Assembly: GCA_905178155.1 (NCBI GenBank)
Contig: CAJINV010000005.1
Coordinates: forward strand, 6,780,153-6,844,152
Length of the DNA: 64,000 nucleotides
Direction: 5' to 3'
Source: Amoebophrya sp. A120
Lineage: Eukaryota; Sar; Dinophyceae; Syndiniales; Amoebophryaceae
In this document: piece after piece, positions 22,637 to 33,200 of the stretch
Layout of the letters: each line of letters starts with the position of its first letter
Numbering within the stretch: the first letter of the stretch is position 1
The notes under the pieces: model-generated
The model's input: the letters and a program-made list of their open reading frames with translations, nothing else
The model's database searches: none
Told to the model about the DNA's origin: nothing
Made by a program: the position numbers and the translations under genes

Positions 22637-25600
22637 ATGGAGTCCAATCTGCTCCAGCACCGGCATGTGTTTGGGTACAATCCCCAGGTGCGGAATGGCT
22701 TACATTTCGCTGAGGACAGACAGGTGCTGTACCCGGCCGGGCAGACATGTGTCCTCACCCACACGGAAAAAAAACAGCAGACGTTCTTTCAAGGTAATGT
22801 GGAAAATTTCCGGGAATTTGTGTTGCGACAATGAATTATATGAATATGATCGAGCGACGTGCTGTTCGTCCTGTGCTCTTATCCAGGCTATGGCTGATGA
22901 AATGCGTTGGTTGCCGCGTGAAGATGCATCTGCACAGCTCGGTCAACATGTACTTACTCAAAACTCTACCTTTATTTTCCGCCCAGGTACGGAGAAATGG
23001 AACGGTATTTCGTGCATGGCGCTCTCGCCGAACCAGCGGTACCTCGCCGTCGCGGAAAACCAGTCCCCGAACATCAGCATTTTCGACGTGCTGACCACCC
23101 GAAAGCTGACCACTTGTGCGGTCCCCTCGACGAGCAGTAGTGGCAGTTCTTCCTCCAACCCCGGACCAAAAGAGTACGTGTCCCTCGCCTTTTCGCCCGA
23201 AAACCAGTTTCTATTAACGCAGGGCGGGAGCTCCAATTCCTCCGGCGGGCTGTCCGGAAACAACGCCAGCGGCGGGGGAAACAATGCCTCCGTGGGGAAA
23301 CAGTCCTCGTCCGGCGGGCAGGGCGCGATTTCCGGCGGGGGCACCGCGAGCCACACGGTGGTTGGTGCGCCCAACGATTGCGCGTTGCTCTACTGGAACT
23401 GGGACAAAAATCGAGTCATGGCGGCGTGTAAGGTACAACGATCTAGTGGCGATTTGGTTCCGGTCACAGAATTAGTTTCTAGCGGCACAGGGGACGGAAC
23501 AGAGACGGCAGGGAATCCCGACGAGCCCGTACCGCCGACGAGTCACGACCCAACGCACCAGGTCGCGTTCCACCCCGCGGACAGTTCGGTCTCCCTGATA
23601 GTCGGGAAAAGCATCTGTAAACTCCTCAGGTACGGCGAGGGCGGGTTTAGCGTGGCGGCCAGCTTGCCGCAGGCCAAGGGGGAGGTAGGTTGATGTGTTT
23701 CGATCATGCATTTTTACAAATCTTGTTCTTAAGGTAAATCAGCATTGCAAATTTTATTTCTCATGCTAAGGAAATTTGTAGTGCATTTTATACAAATGAC
23801 TTTCCAGAATTTCCTCTCCCACTGCTGGCTTGCGGACGAGCGACTAGTCGTCGCAGCGGAGTCCGGTCAGGTGTACCTGATGAGCGCGACATATGGAGTT
23901 CTCGAACGTTAAATTCTCAACTGTTGCATGAATTCGCAATGCAAGAATATGAAAATTGGCCGGGGCATTTTGGATTGCACCTCGCGCATTACAAATTTGG
24001 AACGGATTTCCATTGCTATTTACCCCTTGTTCAAGAATTTGTCATGCGAACCAGCTTCATTGTCTGGGGGCTGATAGCATTTTTGCATGACAAGTCATGT
24101 CACAGTTGAGAGCGTAACGTTTGAGAGTTCCATACGACAGAGCTTGAATTGGAGCACATCCTCGAGGAAAAGTTCGACAAGTGCGCGGACTTTCACTTCG
24201 CCCGATTTTCCAAGGGTTTTCTCGCCTCCAGCACTGACGCGCGGGTGTGCTTCTTTTACAGCGAGGAGGGGACGTTTTTGAAAAAGGCCGAGGTGGCCAT
24301 CCCCAACCAGGAAACCGCGATCGGTGGGCTGAACATCGACGGGTCGAACATAACGTGTAAGGGCTTGGCAATGTCGAGTTCAGGGAACGAGGATTCTTTC
24401 GTCTTCGGTACTAGCTCCGGGCAGATCTACAAGGTAGTTTTACCTGCCGGGCTGGAAAAGCCACAGAATCTGGAAAACGCGGGATTGACCCCCGTGCCGC
24501 TTTTGGCGGGGTTTCACGTCGGGCCGGTGAACGGTACTTATTTTTACGAGCGATTTTCATTGCAAAACCAAATGATAAACAAAGACTCACGTGTATGCAG
24601 AACCAGAATCCGCTAAGTTCGAGATGAGGCTTGTGATGCATGAAAATTTTCCAGCAAAGTAGATGAAAATGAAACTCCCAACCAAAACCTCCAGGTATGG
24701 ACGTCTGTGTCCGCAAGCCCTTAATCGTGACCGCCGGCGCGGACCGCACCGTGCGTGTTTGGAATTACCAAGACCGATCCGCGGAGCTCTGCAAGTCCTT
24801 TGCCGAAGAGCCTTTCGCCGTCGCCATACACCCAAATGGGTTTTTGGTGATCGTGGGGTTTTCCGACAAGTTGCGATTGCTGAACTTGATCATGGAAGAC
24901 CTGAAACCCTCTAAAGACATCCCCATCAAGGGCTGCAGAGAGGTCCGGTTTTCCAACGGCGGGCACTACTTCGCCGCCACGAACAACAACCTAACGCAAG
25001 TCTTCAAAACCTACACGGGCGAACTGGTTTACACGCTGAGGGGGCACAACAACAAAGCCCGGGCGGTTTCGTGGTCGTTGGACGACAGTGGGTTGGTGAG
25101 CTGCGGAATGGACGGCGGAGTTTACGAGTTTGACATGCTGCAAGACGCGCACAGGAAGTCTGACTGGGTGCAAAAGGGAGTGGCGTTCACCGGGTTGAGC
25201 GTCGCGACAGACCCATATACACTGGGGAATACCATGTATATTTGAAATTTGGATTTTTTCCAGCATTTCTTGTTGCACCGCGAAGTTGCACATGTGTTGG
25301 GATGAAGGCAATAGACTCATCGCGCACGACTGAGAGGTCTTGAAAAATAAATGCACATGCTTGTTCCGCATCACATCAAAAGGTACATCTCCGGTTCCGA
25401 CCGCCAGCTACGCGAGGTTTACAACTGTTCCATGCAGCAATGCTTCGAAACGGGCGACAGTTGTCTCAACTCCCTGGCGCTCGCCAACGGCATGAAGGCC
25501 CTTCTCGCCGGCGCAGACAGCGGGCAGGGTTTCGTCCGATGCTACCGATTATGCATTGCAAAAATATCGTACGACGTTCGTAGTGTAATGCGCATCACAA

Positions 25601-28600
25601 ATTTTTTTGGTATGTAAGGACACAAGTCGTGGGATTTGTAACGCTGATTCAGTTTGTGAAAAATTTTTGTCATGCGGGGCTGCAATCCATACCACTGCGA
25701 TACTTTTGCAGAGCATACCGATTTCCCTTGGAAGCGCTGGATTGTACGGATTACGCCGCTATCCTGTGCAAAAGTATCGTACTCGTAGTAATTGCATTTC
25801 TGCATTACAAATTTATTTTTCAAGGTAAATCAGCATTACAAATTCCATTTGTAATGCTAAGTCAATTTGTAATGCATTTATACGAGTACGATACTTTTGC
25901 AGTTCATAGCCGCTCACTGCGCCCCGGTGTCGCGGATCCGAGTTTCTTTAGACGATCAATTCGTTTTCACTTGCGGCGAGGACGGGTGCGTGTTTGTGTT
26001 CGATTTGAGGAAGCAGAACCTGGTCAGCCTGCCAATCGCGGGGTGCAACCTAGCGAAGGAAGCAGTGAAGAAACGGGAGCACGGGACCGCGACCGCGATA
26101 AAGCTGGAGACTTACAACGACAGAAGTCTACTCCCGTACTCCGACGAGATTTTGGTGACAAAAACTTTTCTCGACGAGAAGCAGGGGCAGCTCGTGGAGT
26201 TGGAGCGACAGGTCGACGAGCTGTCGAATCAGATAGAGTTCCAGTTGAGGCACCGGGATCTGTATCACAAGGAGAAAATTGCGGAATTGGAAGACCGGTT
26301 CGGGCAAGAAATCGAGCAGGAAAGGGCAAAATACGAGCTGTTGCGGGAAGAGAAAAACGACATGGAAATGGAATGCGAGGAAAATATTCGGTACTATAGT
26401 TGTTTTGGTGCATTGGATTTTATGCATGACAAACTCCCTACTTTGCCGATGGTATTGTGCATGACAAGTGAATCTGAATCTTCATCACAACAGCGCTATC
26501 GAAGAGAAGCACGCGAAGCAGATTCAGGATATTGAGGCGTCGTTTCAACAGAAAATGATGGTCGAAGTTGGGAGGTATCAGAAGTTGTCGGCGACACGGG
26601 ACAGGGAACACCAAGATTGGGAAAGCTCCTACAAGGAAATACTGGCGAAACATACGAGAGAGGTACGATGTAGTGTCTTGCGATGAAGCTGCGCTTTCTG
26701 CATGAGAAGTGACGCGTGCAATGGACTACAGTCCCGCATGACAAGCTGAAAAGATTGAATACGTCATTACAAATCAGATCGACGACAATGCGCGGAAGTT
26801 CCAAGAGCAGAGGGGCGAGGGCGAGGCGCAACAGAGCAGGATATTGGCCGAGAAGGATCTGTCCGATAGAATTCACCGGGAAACGTTGAATCAGCTCGAG
26901 CAAGACGCGGATCGGGAGGTCGAGGAACTGAAGGAACAGTACGAGGAAAGACTCACCGCGGAAAGAGACGATAAGGTAAGTAAGTACATTTTTTTGTATA
27001 ATCATGCCTACTTCTTGCCTTACAAAAGACATGGCTCGACGTGTATTCTATGCATGGTACTAACTTTCCACTTTCTTTCAAATCACTATACCAGGTTCGC
27101 CTCCGTGGGCAGGCCGGAATCCACAGGAAGCACCACGAAGATCTGAAGAGGCAAATGCTGAAAAAAGAGGAAGAGTTTCGGTTTTTCAGCGAAGAAGCAC
27201 GGAAAAAGCAGGAGAAGATAGACGCGAGCATATTGGAAAGGGAACAGAACATGAAGGAAATTAAAGACCGAGACAGGACGATAGGTAATGTGCGTTTTTA
27301 TAAAGCTAACGCTGCTACGTTTTGTCATGCAGCGCACCAACAAGGAGTTTCTTTTGTCATGCGAGATTGTGCAACGCTGAGTATGAAAAATTAACATTTT
27401 ATTCCAGGCGACAAGGAAACGAAGATCTACGAGCTGAAAAAGCAGAATGCAGAATTGGAAAAATTCAAGTTTGTCCTGGACTACAAAATCAAGGAACTCC
27501 GTATCCCACGAAAAAACTGTTTCACTGTGAAGATGATTCTGCAAGATCTGCATCACAAGTTTCTTACACATGACACAGAAAATTTGCCTTGCGTGCTTCC
27601 AAAGGGAAAACGCCGTTAAAGAGTCAAGGCCTTCCAGGTGTAGCAAGACAAAGAGTTCTGTGTTGCATTCTATGCATCACAAGTTCGCAGTGAAACAGTT
27701 TTTTCTTGCGATACTCCGCGCGCAAATTGAGCCGAAAAACGCGGATATTGCACAGATGAAGCGGATATGCATTGCAAATATGTCTTGGTCTGGACACTTG
27801 TAATGCAAGGAAGGGAATTATAGTGAGCACACTTTAATGCGCTGCCAAGCATGACAAGTTTTTCCGTGCTTCTGAGTTGCGAACTCCGCATGAGAAACTG
27901 CGTTTTTGCATGACAGGCAAGAGGAGCTGCTCTTTGCGGTGACGCAACACAGAGTTCAGAGTCATGCCAGATTAGCATGACAAATCTCGCAACTTCCCAG
28001 ACCCAGACATATTTGCATTTGATAGCGAATTATCCAGACCATGGACAGCGATCTAGAGGAATACCACCGCAAAAACAAAACCCTGCAAACCGACATCGGG
28101 AATCTCCAGTCGAAACAGCAAAGTCTTCAGGAGGAAATTCTCTTGCAAAGAAAAAAAGTCGCGGACGCCATGACGAAATCCAAGAAGATAAAACACGATC
28201 TGTTTGAACTCTCTGACATGATGAACAACGTGTCGGTGAAAGAGTTCCGGGAGAAGTTTTTGAAGCTCTCGGACAAGTACCTGAATTATCCTGTGCAAAA
28301 GTATCGTACTCGTATAAATGCAAGTCTTGCATTACAAATCCTTTTCTTAAGGTAAATCCGCATTACAAATTTTATTTCTCATGCTGAGGGAATTTGTAAT
28401 GCAATTATATACTAGCACGATGCTTTTGCATTGCACATGAATGCGCATTTGGCAACCTCGCCGAAGAGTTCACCGCAAAGCAAGAACAACGCCACGGTGA
28501 AATCCAACCCCGCAGCGACAACAACAACAAATTCCAGCATGAACCAGACGAAGTCTTCCGCCATGTCAGCGGAAGAGATTCAGGAACAAATCCAAATCAC

Positions 28601-29027
28601 AAACGAGTACGCCAAGCAGAAAGAATACCTGCAGAAATCGGTGCAGAGTCTGACGAAAAAGTTGCACAAGGACAGTGAGACGCACAAAAAGGATATCGCA
28701 AGAAAAAAGTGTTACAGTTACACACTGTGTTGCAAGACCGGCAACACAGACAACCTTTCTCATGCAGGAAATGCTTTGGATCCTCATTTCCTTCCTGTTT
28801 TCCCTTATGTTTTCTGCATTGCAAGTTTTCTCTCTCATGCAGAGAAAATTTGTGTTGCGGAATTGACAACAAATGTGTAACTGTAACACTTTTTTCTCGT
28901 GATAAAGGACAACCAGACGGCGATGCAAGACAACATGCGCCTGATCCAAACGATCGATTCCTTGCGAAAGGAGATCACCCAACTGAAACTCGACGCCGCG
29001 CCGGTCATTGGGCAGGATAAGAAGTAA
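22637..29027 (+). CDS. CFAP57: CFAP57/WDR65-like ciliary WD-repeat coiled-coil protein, copy B
   Basis: 16 exons: 22637-22793, 22987-23684, 23808-23891, 24140-24533, 24695-25235, 25383-25549, 25723-25759, 25914-26390, 26494-26662, 26745-26975, 27095-27284, 27408-27501, 27719-27765, 28030-28286, 28443-28693, 28910-29027; 1303 aa. WD blades fill ~1-730 ([49 protein letters not shown]); the rest is coiled coil ([20 protein letters not shown]). It is clearly a paralogue of copy A along its whole length ([36 protein letters not shown]). A Ser/Gly/Asn-rich insert lies at ~165-240. Chlamydomonas FAP57 also has paralogues (FBB7, FAP331) with which it associates, so A and B may pair. Seven introns are introners, seven GT-AG, and 26663-26744 is non-canonical. 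Confidence 0.92.
22794..22986 (+). other. Conventional GT-AG intron
   Basis: GTAATG...GCCCAG. Removal joins F-F-Q-G-T-E-K-W. Confidence 0.82.
23685..23807 (+). other. GT-AG intron built from a family D introner core
   Basis: GTAGGT...TTCCAG. Its middle (TTCTTAAGGTAAATCAGCAT, then TTTATTTCTCATGCTAAGG, AATTTGTAGTGCATTTTATA) matches the D element at 28287-28442 almost base for base, but both outer inverted repeats are gone. Removal joins A-K-G-E-N-F-L-S. Confidence 0.85.
23892..24139 (-). mobile_element. Introner, family H
   Basis: TATGGAGTTCTCGAACGTTA ... AACGTTTGAGAGTTCCATA, perfect target duplication CGACA. Removal joins M-S-A-T-E-L-E. Confidence 0.9.
24534..24694 (+). other. Conventional GT-AG intron
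   Basis: GTACTT...CTCCAG. Removal joins P-V-N-G-M-D-V-C, which is uninterrupted in copy A (A-I-N-G-M-D-V-C). Confidence 0.85.
25236..25382 (+). other. Conventional GT-AG intron
   Basis: GTATAT...CAAAAG. Removal joins G-N-T-M-Y-I-S-G-S-D-R. Confidence 0.8.
25550..25722. mobile_element. Introner, family D, diverged interior
   Basis: TATGCATTGCAAAAATATCG ... GCGATACTTTTGCAGAGCATA, perfect target duplication CCGAT. Removal joins C-Y-R-F-P-L-E. Confidence 0.87.
25760..25913 (-). mobile_element. Introner, family D
   Basis: TATCCTGTGCAAAAGTATCG ... ACGATACTTTTGCAGTTCATA, perfect target duplication GCCGC. Removal joins D-Y-A-A-H-C-A-P. Only a 37-nt exon separates it from the preceding D element. 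Confidence 0.9.
26391..26493 (+). other. Conventional GT-AG intron
   Basis: GTACTA...CAACAG. Removal joins E-N-I-R-A-I-E-E-K. Confidence 0.82.
26663..26744 (+). other. Short non-canonical intron without introner ends
   Basis: Frame demands T-R-E-A-E-K-I. Removing GT...AG would shift the frame, so the ends must be GT...AA or, shifted by one, TA...AG. 82 bp; no terminal stem. Confidence 0.65.
26976..27094 (+). other. Conventional GT-AG intron
   Basis: GTAAGT...TACCAG. Removal joins R-D-D-K-V-R-L-R-G. Confidence 0.85.
27285..27407 (+). other. Conventional GT-AG intron
   Basis: GTAATG...TTCCAG. Removal joins R-T-I-G-D-K-E-T. Confidence 0.85.
27502..27718. mobile_element. Introner, family I
   Basis: TATCCCACGAAAAAACTGTT ... 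AACAGTTTTTTCTTGCGATA, perfect target duplication CTCCG. Removal joins K-E-L-R-A-Q-I. Only member in the window. Confidence 0.88.
27766..28029 (-). mobile_element. Introner, family A (subtype A2)
   Basis: TATGCATTGC, then AAATATGTCTTGGTCTGG ... CCAGACCCAGACATATTTGC ending TTTGATA. Target duplication GCGGA/GCGAA. Removal joins M-K-R-I-I-Q-T. Confidence 0.86.
28287..28442 (-). mobile_element. Introner, family D
   Basis: TATCCTGTGCAAAAGTATCG ... CGATGCTTTTGCATTGCACA, perfect target duplication TGAAT. Removal joins K-Y-L-N-A-H-L. Confidence 0.88.
28694..28909 (+). mobile_element. Introner, family C
   Basis: TATCGCAAGAAAAAAGTGTT ... ACACTTTTTTCTCGTGATA, perfect target duplication AAGGA. Removal joins H-K-K-D-N-Q-T. 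Confidence 0.9.
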
Positions 29028-30298
29028 GGGGGATTTATTTTGTCGGGTTCGGTCTCGGGTTGCTGGGTTGTGGGGAGGCGGAAAGAAAGGAACGGGAGTT
29101 GCTCCTTAGCGGATGAAATTAAAGTGTTGAAATTCTTTCGAACTTTGTCATGTAGAAACTTAGAGAGACTTTCTTACGTTACCGATGAGAAACTTCTTCT
29201 GTGCAACTACTCTGCGGAGTAGCTATCAGAGAAACAGATCTTGTTCAACCTAATCGAATATTACAAGCTATGATAGGCTAGAACAAAAGGCCTAAGTAGT
29301 AGATGAACCCAATAAAAGGAATTGTAAGTCGCTCGAGAGGGTGCGGGTGGAGTCCAAAAGTCGCATTGTTTCATCAGCGATTTTGGACCTTCCTACGCTT
29401 CTCTGATTTTTAGGTTTTAAGATAGCCGAACACAAGAAAACAAAGTAGTCTAGTTCTTCTGTAATCTTCGCGAGGACAAAGAGGTTAGAATCGACAATGC
29501 GGTGAACAAAGAACGAGTCGAACACACAAAAAAGATCGAAACTGTTAATGCGCAGGCTGCTAATGAGCATGACAGATTCCCTCGTGGAGCTGGAGGCAGC
29601 GAATGCGAAAAGATTCAAGCGGCGTATTAGGGTCTAAGAATCCACTTCGTGTGAGACTTTCAGATCTGTATTGGTCACAGTGGAGATCTGTGGTAGAAAC
29701 ACAGTGGAGATCTCATTTAAGTAGTTTTCTGTGAGCAAGTCGATCCAATCCTTGACGTACGTGCACCTCGTGATGGATGTGAGTGAGGCATGACCTGTGA
29801 TACTAGCGCAGGAACAGAAGACAGATTGAAAAGATCAACTTCTTGCAGGCTACATGTGAAGATGTCAAGTAGCTCCAGCAGGAGAGGAGCAGAAGCTCCC
29901 AAGACGGATCCGCGTGGACCTGCAGTGGCACCTGTACATGGAAGATTTCGAGGATGATCATTCTGCGTTCTGCTTGAAGCTCGTTCTTAGCATGATTCGC
30001 GGCTGTCCTAGATTCGTATTCGCGTATCTGCATTTCATGCGGTAGTCTCCTTGATGTGGTCGAGCCTTCTTACTGAGTCTGAGTCGTGATGTCGATTCTA
30101 AGCTCCTCTACTTGTCATCCTTCGACTTCGGTCTGATTCTGGTTCCTACAGCGGCATGAAAGGCAGAAACAAGCGTGAAGATCGTCAATAATGTCTAGAT
30201 ATGCGTCATTATCCAAAAGTAGTACTAGAAATTCTTGAAAGTAGAAGTAGTAAAGCGTAGTATACCAAGAATTTTGCAACACAACCCTATGGCTATGC
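29028..30298. other. Intergenic, no gene seen
   Basis: No coding-like ORF, RNA gene or introner pair. The last bases before the next ATG (GCTATGCATG) resemble a D-element end but no partner is visible. Confidence 0.55.
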
Positions 30299-33200
30299 AT
30301 GGGGAATTCTCTACCAACAATACTGGAAGGTGGTTCTGATTTGGACCAAAATCAGCCATCTGAGAGTAAGTTTCACGAAGCAGACCTGCTTCCGCAGACG
30401 AAAAGCACTTCTAGTTCTAATAGTAAAGATGTCGGTGCCAACCAAGTCTTGGTAAGTAACGACCTAAAAAGTTCTGAAAGTTCTGTCTCTAGTGGTGGTC
30501 AACATTCGCGACCAGGCGACTTAGAGGACCCGAAAAAAGAAGAGGTCAAAGGTACTAGTATTTGCCAAAATAAAAGCGATTCTCTCGATGAGTCCACCTC
30601 CGACTTGATTTTCGACAACGTGGGAAGACGAGACGTTGACGTAATGAGCGCAACAAGCAAGATCACCGAACCTCACCGAGGATCGCGACCCTCGTCCTCT
30701 CGGAACGGGCTCCACCTCGGGGGTCTTGCTTGTTCTGATGCCGAGGAGGAGCAAGCTGGACGAAAAACGATGTCGTCCTCTCCCTCTTCGATAAGGCTTC
30801 TGGGGAACAGCAAATGCGGTGGAGAAACCACAGGCCAAGGAGTCCTTGTTGGCGATGGGCATTTGGAGGTGTCTGTCAAGCACGATCACGAGCACCAGGG
30901 TGAAGATGACGAAGGCGTGGGTCTTGCCGACGGACTTCGACCTGAGCAGATGATTGTTCCAGCAGCAGCAGCACCACAGGACGAGCAGCAAATCGCCCAC
31001 AAGACCACCAGCGCTGAGAAAAAGAAGAAGGACAGGAAAAAGAAGAAGCGACTAAAAAAGCGAAACCGTGCATCAAAAATATTGAATCTCGACGTCCCCG
31101 GCATGGGTGTCGATGTAACGAAGGACCCACCGCAACTGGCCTTTCTTCCCGATGTCGATCTCGCCGGTTCGGATTGTGACGGATTTGACACAGCTATTTT
31201 TGGACCCGACGCCGCCGAAAAGATTCAGGACCTGTTTAAGGTCCAAAAGCTTGGGCTGAAGAGAAGCGAGGTTTTGAAGCAAAGATTCACGATTAAAGAG
31301 GAGGAGGCTGCTAGGGCGAAACGGGTCGAGGAAAATAAGAAGAGGATGATGTTCTTGAAAAATAAGGCCGCCGCTGCCAGAAATAAACTACGTCGAGCGA
31401 AAAAGGGAGAGGCGAAACATAAGAGTAGACAACACGCACAGAGGTTGCACAATGCTGATGACCAACAAACTGCCACAGCGAAGAAGCTTCCCGTTGCTGT
31501 ATCTACTACTTCATCTACGAAAATTGAAGCGAAGAAGAAGCGGAAGAAGCAAGATCTCGCCCCTAAAAACCCTCTGAAAAAAATCAGTGGAGCCAAGCAC
31601 CGGGACAAATTGTTAACCGAGAGGGGGAGGATCATGTGTGAAAAATTCGGAATTTCTCAATTCGTCAAGCCTTTCAGGGCGAAGACTGCGAACAAGTTCC
31701 AAGCATTAATGTTGCGGAAATTCAGAACAGAATTGAAGATGGATCATGTCAAAGCTGCGAGAGATTGTAAACGGGAAAAGGAAAAGCAGGAGGAAGCGAG
31801 GGTTGTATTGCAAGAGCAGCAGCAGGAGAAGAAACGGCTGCAGCTGCAGGAAGAACAAGAAGTGTTTGGAGATTTGATGGACGTTTGTGGCGAGGACCCC
31901 GTCGTGGTTCGCCATGGCGCCGCAACCTCTTTCTTCTCAGGGCAAGTTGTGGATTGTTCTTCTGTGCAAGACGGTGAGAACGGCGTCAACATGGACGAAG
32001 TTGTAGTTCCCCACGAACGACGAGAAAACGAGGATTATATACGCGCTACTTCTTCTACTCCTACTGCAGCACCAGCATCCGCTTGTAGTTCTGCTTATCC
32101 TCCCCTTCCTGGTTCTTGCGACCGTGAAGGTGATCATGAAAACGGCAAGCCGAGAGGACTACCTTCTGATCATGCGTTCTTTGTAGAAGATCAACAAACT
32201 GATGGTCACATCCCCGCCTGCCCCAAAAAAGGTACAGGTTTCTCCAACGGAACCTTTCAGCTGTTCCACAAAAAGACCAAAACGGTTTTCAAAACGCTTC
32301 CGCCGGTGCAAAAATTTGGTGAAAAGGAGCAGTTCCACACCTTTCAAGGAGTTTTCAACTTGCCAACCGAGAGCGATCATTTGGATTTGAAAAAGAAATC
32401 CTGGCCGCCGGAACAGTTTCGGAAAAAGGTGTTTGTTGAAACTGTCCAGGAAGAACCAGAGCCGGAAAGATCGGAGGGGGATGTTAAGCCAGAAAGTGGT
32501 CACGTCGGTGATAAAATCAAAAAGGCGAACAGGAAAAAAACTTCGAAAAGAACTGAAGATGTTGACAAGAAGGCTCAACAAGAGGCCATTCAACGCAATG
32601 TTGACGAATCCGAGCGAGCGAAGCGGCGGTTGCGGCGGAAGGAAGTCAGGGAACAGGCAACCACGAATGGGCAAGGACAAGGTAGCAAGCGAGGGCCTGC
32701 TGTGCCTGTTCCTGTTGTACAGCAGCAAGAGCCCAGTTGTATGCAGCAGCAACCTGAAGCACTGGAGCAATCGTCCGCCCAGCTACAGCAACCATCGCTG
32801 CAGCAGCCTGCGTCGGAGCAACCATCACAGCAGCAACCACCACAGCAGCAACCATCACAGGATCACTCATCGCAGGAGCAGCAATTGTCTACTTCACGGC
32901 AGGCAGATGGCCCTCCAGCTGCAGCTGCACAGGCCGTCACTTTACAGGCGAGTGAAGAAAATAAATCATGTCCAGAAGTCGAGGTGAATCACGACGAAGG
33001 AAGAAATGAAAAAGTTGCAGATCATGATGTTTCTAGCAAATGTAAAGGTAAGCAGATCGTGGTCGTGCCCCCTGCTAGTGCAGCGCCAAGCTCCTCGACA
33101 AAATTGACGAAGATGCTACCCCCTGCTCTACCGCCGATGAAAATAAAGGCTGCAATGAAGGCTTCGGCAGCTCTTCATGCTTATGGGGCTCTTCAGCCAG

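Noticed and set aside
4692-29027. CFAP57 genes as frameshifted pseudogenes
   Set aside because: The apparent breaks coincide with inverted-repeat elements or GT-AG introns. Removing them gives continuous proteins of 1314 and 1303 aa with no stops.
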